Assembly: GCF_035277725.1 (NCBI RefSeq) | Contig: NZ_DATEJY010000065.1 | Span: 1 to 64,000, forward strand | Source: Dyella_B sp035277725 | GTDB lineage: Bacteria; Pseudomonadota; Gammaproteobacteria; Xanthomonadales; Rhodanobacteraceae | Reading direction: 5' to 3' | DNA: 64,000 nt | Shown here: in pieces, positions 1-8,569 of the stretch | How the letters are laid out: each line of letters begins with the position of its first letter | How positions within the stretch are numbered: the stretch's first letter is position 1 | Position numbers and translations under genes: made by a program | The notes under the pieces: generated by a model | What the model was told of the DNA's origin: nothing | Seen by the model: the letters and a program-made list of their open reading frames with translations, nothing else | The model's database searches: none

Positions 1-18
1 ATTGCATCCCGGCCTACG
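1..18. repeat. Partial copy of hairpin repeat family A (right end)
   Basis: The first bases end in CCCGGCCTACG, the right-hand terminus of the family A repeat found throughout the window. The rest lies outside the window. It precedes the LysR gene at 76. Confidence 0.6.
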
Positions 19-75
19 AGGGGCCCGCACCGGCAGCACTTGAGCCGCGCGCCGCATGCCGCGAAAGTAGCGGCC

Positions 76-978
76 ATGAACATCGAACTCCGCCACCTGC
101 GTTACTTCGTCGCCGTCGCCGACACGCTGCATTTCGGCAAGGCAGCCGAACGGCTGGGCATGTCGCAACCGCCGCTCAGCCAGCAGATTCGCCAGCTTGA
201 AGACGCCGTCGGCGCCCGGCTGCTGACGCGCACCAACCGGCGCGTGGCGCTCACCGAACCGGGACGCGTGTTGCTGCAGGAAGCGCGCGAGATCCTGGCG
301 CGCACCGATCGCGCCGTGGATCTGGTGCAGCGTGCGCAACGGGGTGAGCTAGGCGAACTGCGGATCGGCTTTACGCGCACGACGCCGCTTTCACAGGACA
401 TTCCCGGCGCCATCTTTGCGTTCCGCCAACGCTTCCCCGCCGTGCATCTGCAGTTGGAAGAAATGAACTCGCTGCAGCAGATCGATGCGTTGCTTGAACG
501 ACGCCTGCAAGTAGGCATTCTGCGTCCGGGTACGCTGCCAGAATCGCTGCTTTCCAAGCGGCTGTTCCGCGATCCCCTGGTGGCGGTATTGCGTTCGGAT
601 CATCCCGTGCTGAAACGCGTGGGCGCGCGCGGCAAGCTGTCGGTGAAAGCCTTGGCGGAAGAGCCGTTCGTGGTATTCGCACGCAATGCGGGCGCGGGCG
701 TGCATGAACATGTCATGGCCTTGTGCCGTGGCGCAGGCTTTGCGCCACGCATTTCGCAAGAAGCACGCGAGGCATCCACCATCATCGGCTTGGTGGCCGC
801 GGGTTTTGGCGTGGCCATTTTGCCGCAGTCGTGCGATCACATTCACGTGGAGGGTGTCAGCTACGTGCCGTTGGCGGAAACAAACGCCATGTCGGAAATC
901 CACGTGGTATATCGCGAAGACGAACGCTCGCCATTGGTGCCACGCTTTGTGCAATTGCTGACGGCGGCGAAGGGCTAA
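76..978 (+). CDS. LysR-family transcriptional regulator
   Basis: A 300-residue LysR-type regulator. The N-terminal winged helix-turn-helix (about residues 1-60) opens with ELRHLRYFVAVADTLHFGKA and contains MSQPPLSQQIRQLE, the usual recognition helix. The remainder is a LysR substrate-binding domain (about residues 90-290). I chose the ATG at 76 because the protein then starts just before the helix-turn-helix; an in-frame TTG at 40 would add 12 atypical residues. The HTH resembles benzoate/catechol-type (CbbR/BenM-like) regulators, but no inducer can be named. The next gene is a convergent MFS exporter (1081-2325), so the usual divergent LysR-target layout is absent and its target may lie upstream of the window. 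Confidence 0.9.
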   Translation: MNIELRHLRYFVAVADTLHFGKAAERLGMSQPPLSQQIRQLEDAVGARLLTRTNRRVALTEPGRVLLQEAREILARTDRAVDLVQRAQRGELGELRIGFTRTTPLSQDIPGAIFAFRQRFPAVHLQLEEMNSLQQIDALLERRLQVGILRPGTLPESLLSKRLFRDPLVAVLRSDHPVLKRVGARGKLSVKALAEEPFVVFARNAGAGVHEHVMALCRGAGFAPRISQEAREASTIIGLVAAGFGVAILPQSCDHIHVEGVSYVPLAETNAMSEIHVVYREDERSPLVPRFVQLLTAAKG

Positions 979-991
979 CGTAACCCACCGC

Positions 992-1016
992 CGTCATTCC
1001 CGCGAAAGCGGGAATC
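992..1016. repeat. Hairpin repeat family C, single copy
   Basis: CGTCATTCCCGC, a GAAA loop and GCGGGAAT form a stem-loop between convergent genes. This is a REP-like unit; its stem differs from other copies by paired changes. Confidence 0.75.
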
Positions 1017-1049
1017 CATTTTGCCTTTCGCATCAGATGGCGGCTTGCT

Positions 1050-1077
1050 GATGCTGGGATTGTCATCCCAGCCTACG
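1050..1077. repeat. Hairpin repeat family A, right half
   Basis: ATGCTGGGATTGTCATCCCAGCCTACG is a single right-hand hairpin of family A. It lies 3 bases from the TAG stop of the minus-strand MFS gene. Confidence 0.75.
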
Positions 1078-1080
1078 CGT

Positions 1081-2325
1081 CTACGGCATGGCGCCCTTGC
1101 TCATCGGCGTAGGCGGTGTAACGAGTTGTGGCAAAGGCGGCAGGCGATACAGCCGCAACGCGATCAGCAAACCGATCAACACCAGCGCGCCGACAAACAA
1201 CGCGACGCCTAGCCAATGATCCGCGGCGTAGAACAAACCACCGCTCCACCCCGCCACGCTGGAGCCCATGTAATAGCTGAAAAGATACATCGACGACGCC
1301 TGTGCCTTCGCCGCACCACCACGCCGACCGACCCAGCTGCTGACAATGGAATGTCCGCCAAAGAAACCGAAGGTGATCGCCGTGATGCCAAGCATGATCA
1401 GCCACAGCGACGCGGTCATCGTGCATGCCACACCCAGCAGCATCAGCGCGAACGCTGTCCACAGCACTTTGCGCCGGCCCAGCTTGCCCGCCAGGTGCCC
1501 CATCCAGGCCGAGCTGAAGGTACCGACCAGATAAATACCGAAGATCAAGCCGACCACTGTCTGGCTCAAGTTGAACGGTGGTGCCATCAAGCGATAACCC
1601 AGATAGTTGTAGACCGTGACGAAGGCACCAAGCAGCAGAAAGCCTTCCAGGAACAACCATGGCAAACCCGGATCGCGAAAGATGCCGGCAAAGCGTGCAA
1701 ACAACGCACGCCACTGCAAGGCTTGCGGACGGAAGTGGCGCGACGGCGGCAAGGCTTTCCAGAACACCAGGCCGGAGGTCAACCCAATCACGCCTACCAC
1801 GCCAACACCGACGCGCCAACCGGCCACATCGGCCACGACGCCTGCAATCAAACGTCCGCTCATCCCGCCGATCGCGCTGCCGCTGATGTATAAGCCCATG
1901 CCGAGGCCGATCGATTCGGCGTGCATTTCTTCGGTGAGATAGGTCATCGCCACCGCCGGCAAACCGCTGAGCGTGATGCCGAGCAATGTCCGCAACGTAA
2001 GCAGCGCGTACCAGTTCGGCATCAAGGCGGTGAGCAGCACCAGCACGGCGGATGACAGCAGCGACGCTACCATCACCGACTTGCGCCCCAACGCATCGGA
2101 AATGCCGCCCGCGAACAGCATGGCAAAGGCCAGCACGCCTGTCGTCAACGACAGCGACAAGGCGCTGGTGGCTGCACTGATGCCGTAGTGCTGGCTGAAT
2201 TGCGGCATGAGCGGTTGCACGCAATAAAGCAGGCCGAAGGTGGCCAGGCCCGCGGCGAATAGCGCGAGATTGGTGCGCCTGAAGGCTGGAGTGCCGCGGT
2301 GGATGAGGCTGTCGGTGGCGTGCAT
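1081..2325 (-). CDS. MFS transporter, YnfM/AraJ-like drug or sugar exporter
   Basis: A 414-residue inner-membrane protein with about 12 hydrophobic segments, typical of the major facilitator superfamily. The loop after TM2 carries GGISDALGRKSVMV, the MFS signature (G-x3-D-x2-G-R-K). The opening TM reads TFGLLYCVQPLMPQFSQHYG, which resembles the YnfM subfamily of proton-driven exporters. The substrate cannot be told from sequence. The gene is convergent with the LysR gene at 76-978, and its stop sits beside a family A repeat. Confidence 0.85.
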   Translation of the reverse strand: MHATDSLIHRGTPAFRRTNLALFAAGLATFGLLYCVQPLMPQFSQHYGISAATSALSLSLTTGVLAFAMLFAGGISDALGRKSVMVASLLSSAVLVLLTALMPNWYALLTLRTLLGITLSGLPAVAMTYLTEEMHAESIGLGMGLYISGSAIGGMSGRLIAGVVADVAGWRVGVGVVGVIGLTSGLVFWKALPPSRHFRPQALQWRALFARFAGIFRDPGLPWLFLEGFLLLGAFVTVYNYLGYRLMAPPFNLSQTVVGLIFGIYLVGTFSSAWMGHLAGKLGRRKVLWTAFALMLLGVACTMTASLWLIMLGITAITFGFFGGHSIVSSWVGRRGGAAKAQASSMYLFSYYMGSSVAGWSGGLFYAADHWLGVALFVGALVLIGLLIALRLYRLPPLPQLVTPPTPMSKGAMP

Positions 2326-2347
2326 AGCGGCGCTTGGGCTCCCTCAT

Positions 2348-2467
2348 CGTCATTCCGGCGAAAGCCGGAATCCAGTGCGAATACATCGTGCGAAGCACAC
2401 AAAACCTTTATGTCGAGCGCTTCGTACGAAATGTTTGGACTGGATTCCGGCTTTCGCCGGAATGACG
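2348..2467. repeat. Family C hairpin repeat, inverted pair
   Basis: Two inverted units (CGTCATTCCGGCGAAAGCCGGAATCC and its mirror near 2442-2467) flank about 70 bases of spacer. Each folds with a GAAA or equivalent loop. It fills the gap between the hydrolase gene and the MFS start. Confidence 0.8.
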
Positions 2468-2564
2468 AGCGAAGTGTGTTGGGCGTTTTGAGGTAAGCCA
2501 AGCATAGATTTCCACGCATGGAAGGTCGATAACACCCCACGTCCGGCTCGATAGCCGGCACGTA

Positions 2565-3395
2565 TCAATCCGCCAGCATTGCCGTCGACAACGCCTCACG
2601 CACGATGCCGAGCACTTGCGCAGGCGCTTCCAGATTGGCGTGATGCCCTGCCCCATGCACCACATACATGCGCGCCTGCGGCAAGCCTTGCAGCAATTCC
2701 TTCGCCAGTTGATGCACTTCGATCTGGTCTTCGCTGCCGACGATCAGCACGGTCGGTATGTCGATCTCGTGCAGGCGTTCGAGTGCGCTGGGCGCGGGTG
2801 TGCGTTGATCCTGCGCCGCGCGTGTCCAGTAGCTCATTTCACGCTTGAATAATGCCGTGGTCATTGCCTCGGTGTGCCGGCGGGCGGACGGGTCCACTTC
2901 GTTGACGGCACGGCGCGGACCATCGGTGAAGGCACGCAGCGAGCTGTCGATCAGGCCGTTGACGTCGAAGGTGCCAAGCGCCTGCAGAAAAGCGCGTGCT
3001 GCCGGCGTGCTGTCGGCGAAGCGACCCCAATAACCTGCTCCGACGAAGACCAGCGAGCTGACGCGTTGTGGATGGGCCAGTGCGAAATCCAGCGCCGTGG
3101 CAGCGCCACCGGAGCACGCGAGCAAGGCAGTGCGCTGCACGCCGCATGCATCGAGCACAGCGGCCAGATCGTCGTGATGCGCGTAGCTGCCGGGCTCGAT
3201 GCTGGAGCGGCCAAAGCCGCGCGCGTCGTAACGCAGTACGCGATGCGTGGCGGCCAGTGCGGCGAATTCGTGATCCCATTGCCGGCGATCGACCAGGAAG
3301 CCGTGCAGCATGGTGACGGTGTCACCTTCGCCGGCTTGTTCGGCGTAAAGGTGGGCGTGGGGAACGTCGATGGTGTGGCTGGTGATGTTGGTCAT
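2565..3395 (-). CDS. Alpha/beta-fold hydrolase
   Basis: A 276-residue cytoplasmic hydrolase of the alpha/beta superfamily. Visible features are the oxyanion-hole motif MLHGFLVDRRQW, the nucleophile elbow ACSGGAAT (Ser in S-x-G-G, slightly unlike the usual G-x-S-x-G), an acid in VGSEDQ, and the catalytic His in VHGAGHHANLE. The C-terminal half looks like 3-oxoadipate enol-lactonase or haloperoxidase relatives, but the substrate is unknown. I start it at the ATG at 3395; a longer in-frame start at 3422 adds only MITRQDKKA. It is on the same strand as the downstream MFS gene and may be co-transcribed, although a repeat pair separates them. Confidence 0.85.
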   Translation of the reverse strand: MTNITSHTIDVPHAHLYAEQAGEGDTVTMLHGFLVDRRQWDHEFAALAATHRVLRYDARGFGRSSIEPGSYAHHDDLAAVLDACGVQRTALLACSGGAATALDFALAHPQRVSSLVFVGAGYWGRFADSTPAARAFLQALGTFDVNGLIDSSLRAFTDGPRRAVNEVDPSARRHTEAMTTALFKREMSYWTRAAQDQRTPAPSALERLHEIDIPTVLIVGSEDQIEVHQLAKELLQGLPQARMYVVHGAGHHANLEAPAQVLGIVREALSTAMLAD

Positions 3396-3454
3396 GGCTT
3401 TTTTATCCTGCCGAGTAATCACTCCCTCGTCCGGGCCTCAAAAGTAACTTGGTT

Positions 3455-3562
3455 CCGTCACCCCAGCGAAAGCTGGTGTCCAGTGACTTTGCTTCGACAT
3501 CAAGGCACTGGATTGACCAGCTTCGCTGTTGTGAAGCGCCTCAGCTTCCGCTGGAATGACGG
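3455..3562. repeat. Degenerate family C repeat pair
   Basis: CCGTCACCCCAGCGAAAGCTGG and an inverted partner near 3540-3562 keep the GAAA-capped stem although the bases differ from other copies. It lies between the aldo/keto reductase stop and the hydrolase start. Confidence 0.65.
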
Positions 3563-3595
3563 CACAGGCGAGGCCCGAGAGGAGATAACTGAAGA

Positions 3596-4711
3596 TCAAC
3601 TCGCCTTGATCTCCCGCGCTTCCAGCTTCGGCACGAACACCGGTTGCGCATACCCCGCGGGCTTGTCGCCCACCGCCACACCGCCATGAATTCGCGTCTG
3701 CTGGATATCGGCAAACATGTAATACGGGAACGGTTTTTCCGGCGCGCTTACCGCATCGAGACGCGCGCGCAATTCCGTCGGCAACTGGAAGGAAAGCGCA
3801 GACAGATTCGCATCGAGCTGTTCCATTTTGGTGGCACCGATAATCACCGAAGCAATGCCCGGCTGCGTGGCCACCCAGTTCAAGGCGACGGCCGCCATGC
3901 TTTGGCCGGCTTCCTTCGCCACCTGTTCCAGCTCCGCAACGATTTTCCAGTTGCGTTCGGTAAAACGCTCAAATCCGGGCGCGCTGCTGACTTTTGCCAG
4001 CCGTCCATCGCCTTCGCCGCCTTGCTGGCTCGGCTTGTATTTGCCCGACAGCATGCCCATTGCCATCGGGCTCCACGCGGTAATGCCCATGCCAAGGTTT
4101 TGTCCCAGCGGTACGTACTCGTGCTCGATATGACGCTCGGCCAGGGAGTATTCGAGCTGCATGTTGACCAGCGGCGTCAGTGCATGCAGTTCGGCAAACG
4201 TCTGCGCGCGGGCGGCATACCAGGCTGGGATATCGGAAAGCCCGGCGTAGCGGATCTTGCCTGCACGCACCAGGTCGTCCAGCGTGCGCACCACTTCTTC
4301 GGCCGGCGTGATGCGATCCCAGGTGTGCAGCAGGTACAGGTCGATGTAGTCAGTGCGCAGGCGGCGCAGCGAACTTTCCACCGCGCGCATGATGTTCTTG
4401 CGGCCGTTGCCGCCGGCATTCGGGTTGCCGGGCTGCGCGTTGTAGGTGAACTTGGTGGCGAGCACCACGCGATCGCGCGTGCCGCTTTCCTCGATGAACT
4501 TGCCCAGCATGCTTTCGCTGGTGCCTTCGGTGTACAGGTCGGCGGTGTCGATGAAATTGCCGCCGGCGTCCAGGTAACGGTCGAACATGGCGCGGGCGGT
4601 GTGCTCGGCGGTGCCCCAGCCCCAATCATCGCCGAAGGTCATGGCACCAAGGGCTAGGCGGCTGACGCGCAGGCCGGAACGTCCAAGCGTGAAATAGTGA
4701 TCGAGCGACAT
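3596..4711 (-). CDS. Aldo/keto reductase
   Basis: A 371-residue NADPH-dependent aldo/keto reductase. The catalytic tetrad is visible: Asp and Tyr in FIDTADLYTEGTSESMLG, Lys in VLATKFTYN, and His in YIDLYLLHTWD. The C-terminal cofactor region includes ASVIIGATKMEQLDANL. It resembles the Tas/YajO-type reductases that act on small aldehydes. The start at 4711 (MSLDHYFTLGRSG) is preferred over an upstream ATG at 4807 that would overlap the control region. It is divergent from the LysR gene at 4821, which probably controls it. Confidence 0.9.
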   Translation of the reverse strand: MSLDHYFTLGRSGLRVSRLALGAMTFGDDWGWGTAEHTARAMFDRYLDAGGNFIDTADLYTEGTSESMLGKFIEESGTRDRVVLATKFTYNAQPGNPNAGGNGRKNIMRAVESSLRRLRTDYIDLYLLHTWDRITPAEEVVRTLDDLVRAGKIRYAGLSDIPAWYAARAQTFAELHALTPLVNMQLEYSLAERHIEHEYVPLGQNLGMGITAWSPMAMGMLSGKYKPSQQGGEGDGRLAKVSSAPGFERFTERNWKIVAELEQVAKEAGQSMAAVALNWVATQPGIASVIIGATKMEQLDANLSALSFQLPTELRARLDAVSAPEKPFPYYMFADIQQTRIHGGVAVGDKPAGYAQPVFVPKLEAREIKAS

Positions 4712-4791
4712 GGCGAAACTCCCGTGGTTGACGGAGCGCAGTGTGCGCTGCGCGATCCTGATGAAAAACCACGGCCGGCTTGATGCATTAT

Positions 4792-4804
4792 TTAGCCAAA
4801 CTAA
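4792..4804. promoter_or_regulatory. Candidate LysR-type binding site (TTAG-N5-CTAA)
   Basis: A dyad with TTAG and CTAA arms sits between the divergent aldo/keto reductase and LysR genes, 17 bases before the LysR start. The spacing fits the T-N11-A pattern of LysR boxes. Suggestive only. Confidence 0.4.
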
Positions 4805-4820
4805 CAAATGGAGCTAAGCC

Positions 4821-5762
4821 ATGCGTGACCACTACGCCCTGCGCGCGTTCCGCGCCGTCGCCGAATGCGGCAGCTTCACCCGCGCGGCGGCGGCGCTGGA
4901 CGTGACGCCTTCGGCCCTGAGCCAGACTGTGCAGCAACTCGAGCATCAGCTCGGCACGCGACTGCTTCAGCGCACCACGCGACGCGTGGGGCTTACGGAA
5001 GCCGGTCAGGAAATGCTTCAACGCATTGGGCCCGCACTCAACGAACTGGACTTGACGTTGGATGCCATCCGCCAACACGGCGACCGCCCGCGCGGCACCA
5101 TCCGCCTGACCGTCGCGGGCGTGGTATCGCGCGCTGTCATCGAGCCCATCCTCGGCGAATTCATGGCGCGCTGGCCGGATGTGCAGTTGGATATCCGCGT
5201 GGAAGACGGCCTTACGGATCTGGTGGCCGAAGGCCTGGATGCAGGCATTCGCCTCGGCGAAAGCCTTCAGCGCGACATGGTGGCAGTGCCCATTGGCGGA
5301 GCCATGCGCGCGGTGGTGGCGGGATCACCGGATTACTTCAAGCGCTACGGTTACCCGAAGGAACCGAAGGATCTGCAGAAACACAACTGCATCAAGCATC
5401 GCCTTCCCAGCAGCGGAGCGATTTATCGCTGGGAATTCGCGCATCGCAGCGGTGCGCAGAAGGGTCGCTGGTTCGAAATCGCCGTCGACGGGAGCCTCAC
5501 CGTCAACGATGTTCCGTTGTCGCTGCGCGCGGCCGTTGATGGCATCGGCCTGGTTTACCTGCTGGAAATATCCACGCGCGCCGCCCTTGCCGATGGACGG
5601 CTGGAAAGCGTGCTCGAGCCGTGGTTGCCGCCGTTCGACGGCATGTATCTGTATTACCCGAGCCGCTTCCAGGTTCCCCCGAAGCTGCGCGTGTTCATCG
5701 ACTTCATTCGCGAATGGGGCACGCGCGAATTGAACACGTCGCAGCCACGTACTCAGCGATAA
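4821..5762 (+). CDS. LysR-family regulator, probable controller of the divergent aldo/keto reductase
   Basis: A 313-residue LysR regulator. The HTH (about residues 1-60) contains FRAVAECGSFTRAAAALDVTPSALSQTVQQLE, here given in overlapping parts as FRAVAECGSFTRAAAAL and TPSALSQTVQQLE. The effector domain (about 90-295) includes DIRVEDGLTDLVAEGLDAG, typical of the CrgA/AaeR-like group that often regulates oxidoreductases. It is transcribed away from the aldo/keto reductase with a 109-bp gap, the standard arrangement for autoregulation and control of the neighbour. Its last 10 bases overlap the 3' end of a small convergent lipoprotein gene. Confidence 0.9.
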   Translation: MRDHYALRAFRAVAECGSFTRAAAALDVTPSALSQTVQQLEHQLGTRLLQRTTRRVGLTEAGQEMLQRIGPALNELDLTLDAIRQHGDRPRGTIRLTVAGVVSRAVIEPILGEFMARWPDVQLDIRVEDGLTDLVAEGLDAGIRLGESLQRDMVAVPIGGAMRAVVAGSPDYFKRYGYPKEPKDLQKHNCIKHRLPSSGAIYRWEFAHRSGAQKGRWFEIAVDGSLTVNDVPLSLRAAVDGIGLVYLLEISTRAALADGRLESVLEPWLPPFDGMYLYYPSRFQVPPKLRVFIDFIREWGTRELNTSQPRTQR

Positions 5763-5917
5763 CGCCAATAGCCGCCGACCCACACGTGCCCCGCGCCCCA
5801 GTAACCGGGCACCCATACCCGCGCCGGACGTGGCGCCACCACGATGCAGCCGGTTTGCACCATGACACCACCGAACACGGCCAGCGCGATCAACAGCTTG
5901 GGAAGGTAACGACGCAT
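5753..5917 (-). CDS. Small YXWGXW-type lipoprotein, 54 aa
   Basis: A 54-residue ORF. It begins MRRYLPKLLIALAVFGG, a basic-hydrophobic signal sequence, followed by a Cys in VQTGCIVVAP that looks like a lipobox, though position -3 is Gln rather than Leu/Val. The mature part is short and Trp/Tyr/Gly rich: VWVPGYWG and VWVGGYWRYR, the YXWGXW-type repeat seen in small proteobacterial envelope proteins of unknown role. It converges on the LysR gene and overlaps its stop by 10 bases. A Shine-Dalgarno-like GGGAGA lies just upstream of the ATG. Confidence 0.7.
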   Translation of the reverse strand: MRRYLPKLLIALAVFGGVMVQTGCIVVAPRPARVWVPGYWGAGHVWVGGYWRYR

Positions 5918-6250
5918 GATGTTCTCCCGATGGAGTGTTGGAAACTCATGGCGGGAAACGCGGGGGAAAAAGCTGGCGATGACGCCGGTTAGCTGAACTG
6001 ATGCCGATGGTTAAGGCGTAACTTTTTGCAGGAGCGTCGCTGGAAAGCTTGCTTTCCCCGCGGCGCGGCACGTCAGGGGGTTAGGCTGGGATGGAATCCC
6101 AGCATCGGAATCCCGCCAGAGCGCTGGGATTTCATCCCAGCCTACGCGTAACCCAAGTTACGTCGCCAAATCGGAAAAGCTGCGCACTCTTTCGCACCCC
6201 AGCTGTCACGCGATGAGCTATAACCGCCGGTGATGACAGGCGGGGGAATC
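5918..6250. other. Intergenic region without a recognisable gene
   Basis: This 330-base gap holds the divergent start regions of the small lipoprotein and the phosphatase gene, plus a family A repeat pair at 6081-6147. I see no RNA gene in it. Confidence 0.5.
6081..6147. repeat. Hairpin repeat family A, inverted pair
   Basis: TTAGGCTGGGATGGAATCCCAGC and GCTGGGATTTCATCCCAGCCTACG form two hairpins facing each other, about 20 bases apart. Confidence 0.85.
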
Positions 6251-8569
6251 ATGCCGTTGCGCAGTCTTGCATGGAGGTTGGCCCTCTGGGTGCTGGCCGG
6301 TGCGACGCTCGTGTTCGTGGCGAGCGGCTATGCGCTGTTCCGCATGGTGGGGCATCCGTTGCTGGAGCAGGCGCAGCGGGAAGCCGGTGCCCTGGCGAGC
6401 CAGGGCAGCAGCCTTGTCCAGGAGCGCCTGGACGACATCACCAACACCAGCCGCGTGCTCGCCTCGGTGATCGGCCCACGCCCCTTGGATGCGGCGCCGC
6501 TGATCCACGATGCTCTGGCAGGCAACGCGGATATTGCCAGCCTGGCGGCCGCGTTCGTGCCCGCGAGCACGGCGGCACAAGAGGCCGGGCAATCACCCTT
6601 TGTGAGCCGGCAGAGCGATGGCACGCTTGCGCAACGCGATCTTTTCAAAGACCCGCAGCCTTACTGGACCGCCGCATGGTTCCAGCAAGGTGTGGCTTGT
6701 ACCCAAGGATGCTGGCATCCGGTGTTCTGGTCGCAATCGCGGCATCGGCTGCTGGTGAGTTACTCGGCACCCATGCTGGTCGACGGCAAGATTATCGGCG
6801 TGATCAATGCGGATATCACGCTGGACTGGCTGCAAGGCGTGCTGTCGTCGATGCATCTGCCGGTAGGCACACATGCCTTCGTGATCGACCAGCAAGGCAG
6901 CTATCTGGCGAATGATGCGATCGACCAGGTCGGCCACAAGGCGGACGCTGCTTTGCTCAATCAGCTGAGCGCGCCAGCGAGCGAACATCGCCTGACGCTG
7001 CAAGGTGAACGTACGTGGATTTATGACCAGCCGATCCAAGGCACCCATTGGAAACTCGTCGTAGCCGTGCCCGAAGCGCTTATCTATGCGCAGGTGCGCC
7101 ATGCGTTCATGTCGGTGCTGGTGCTTGGTGCGCTGACGTTATTGCTGCTGGGCTTGATCGTGATGATCACCATCCGCCGCACGCTCATGCCGCTGGGTGT
7201 GCTTGCCGAGCGTGCGGAACTGGTCGCTCGCGGCGCACTGGATTTTGCGCTGCCGCGCATACGCCATTGCGATGAAATCGGCCGGCTTACGCACGCCTTC
7301 GACAGGATGCGGCTTGAACTGGCCACGCATCTGGAGGAACTGACGCGCGTTGCACAGGAACAGGCCCGGCTCGCCAGCGAACTGGACATTGCACAGCAGA
7401 TCCAGACAGCGTTATTGCCCGGCCCGCATTATCTGGATGCGCGTTGCCACAACTTCGAATTGTTTGCCGTGCTGAAACCAGCGCGCACGGTCGGTGGCGA
7501 TCTGTACAGCTATTTCATGCTGCCCAATCAGCGCTTCTGCTTCATGGTGGGCGACGTCGCCGACAAAGGCATTCCCGCCGCGCTATTCATGGCGCGCACG
7601 ATTACGCTCGCCAAGGCGATGGCATCGCGCGCGCAGTCGCCGCAACAGCTGTTGCAGCTCATCAACGAAGAGCTGTGCCGCAACAATGAGAGCTGCATGT
7701 TCGTCACCTTGCTGTGCGGCTTCCTGGATGTGGCAACGGGACAGATGACGCTTGCCAGCGCTGGACACGATCCACCCGCATTGTGGGGCAATCATGCGCC
7801 GCGCTGGCTGCCGGTGGTCTCGGGCCCTGCCCTGGGCCTGGATGAGGATGCCTCGTTTCCGGCCATGCGCATGCGCCTGAAACCGGGCGATACCCTGTTG
7901 GCATATACCGATGGCGTCACGGAAGCCGCCAACAAGGCGATGGAGCAATACGGCGGCGATCGGCTGCTGGCCAGGTTGGGACAGTTCCACGATGCAGGCG
8001 ATGAGACCGGCCACGGCGACCCGGCCAAATTCCTGGTTGAGGATGTCGAGGCGTTCTCAACCGGCCACGGTCAGAGCGATGATATCGCCTTGCTTGCCTT
8101 GCGCTGGAATCACGCCGGACTGGACAAGGGGACACCGATGCTCGATCTGGTCTTTCCTGCTTCGTTGGAAAAGGTGTTCGAAACGCTCGACTTGTGCGAA
8201 GAGACTTTGCGCGAAGCCGGCCTGCGCAGCGATGTGCGTGCCGACGTGCGCCTGGTGCTGGAAGAGCTGATGGTGAACATGGTTCATCACGGCCACCGCA
8301 CCGCGGGCGAAGGCATGATCGGCTTGCGCATGACGGTGGTGAAGGAAGCGGTGCTGGCGGAACTGAACCACAACGGCGCACCATTCGATCCGCTGCAATT
8401 GGAATCGCCCACACTCACCGGTGATCTCGCCGACCGCGACGACGACGGCGGCCTGGGCATTCATCTCGTGCGGGCGATGTCCAGCGAACTGAACTACACG
8501 CACGACGAAGACGGCAATCATCTGCAATTGCGTTTTGCCCATCCCACGGAGCACGGCCATGGCACTTAA
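6251..8569 (+). CDS. Membrane SpoIIE-type serine phosphatase with C-terminal HATPase (RsbU/RsbW-like) domain
   Basis: A 772-residue inner-membrane signalling protein. It has an N-terminal TM (about 10-32), a periplasmic sensor of about 250 residues (cache-like), a second TM (about 285-305), a HAMP domain (about 305-360), a SpoIIE/PP2C phosphatase (about 375-620) and a HATPase domain (about 630-765). Metal-binding Asp residues are seen in TVGGDLYS, GDVADKGIP, YTDGVTEA and QSDDIALL. The kinase-like domain has an N-box (EELMVNMVHHG) and a glycine motif (GGLGIHLVR), but the adenine-contact Asp appears replaced: LNHNGAPFDP against the usual D-x-G. By family logic it dephosphorylates, and may phosphorylate, the STAS protein encoded next. 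The ATG at 6251 is preferred to 6230 because it places the first TM normally. Confidence 0.9.
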   Translation: MPLRSLAWRLALWVLAGATLVFVASGYALFRMVGHPLLEQAQREAGALASQGSSLVQERLDDITNTSRVLASVIGPRPLDAAPLIHDALAGNADIASLAAAFVPASTAAQEAGQSPFVSRQSDGTLAQRDLFKDPQPYWTAAWFQQGVACTQGCWHPVFWSQSRHRLLVSYSAPMLVDGKIIGVINADITLDWLQGVLSSMHLPVGTHAFVIDQQGSYLANDAIDQVGHKADAALLNQLSAPASEHRLTLQGERTWIYDQPIQGTHWKLVVAVPEALIYAQVRHAFMSVLVLGALTLLLLGLIVMITIRRTLMPLGVLAERAELVARGALDFALPRIRHCDEIGRLTHAFDRMRLELATHLEELTRVAQEQARLASELDIAQQIQTALLPGPHYLDARCHNFELFAVLKPARTVGGDLYSYFMLPNQRFCFMVGDVADKGIPAALFMARTITLAKAMASRAQSPQQLLQLINEELCRNNESCMFVTLLCGFLDVATGQMTLASAGHDPPALWGNHAPRWLPVVSGPALGLDEDASFPAMRMRLKPGDTLLAYTDGVTEAANKAMEQYGGDRLLARLGQFHDAGDETGHGDPAKFLVEDVEAFSTGHGQSDDIALLALRWNHAGLDKGTPMLDLVFPASLEKVFETLDLCEETLREAGLRSDVRADVRLVLEELMVNMVHHGHRTAGEGMIGLRMTVVKEAVLAELNHNGAPFDPLQLESPTLTGDLADRDDDGGLGIHLVRAMSSELNYTHDEDGNHLQLRFAHPTEHGHGT

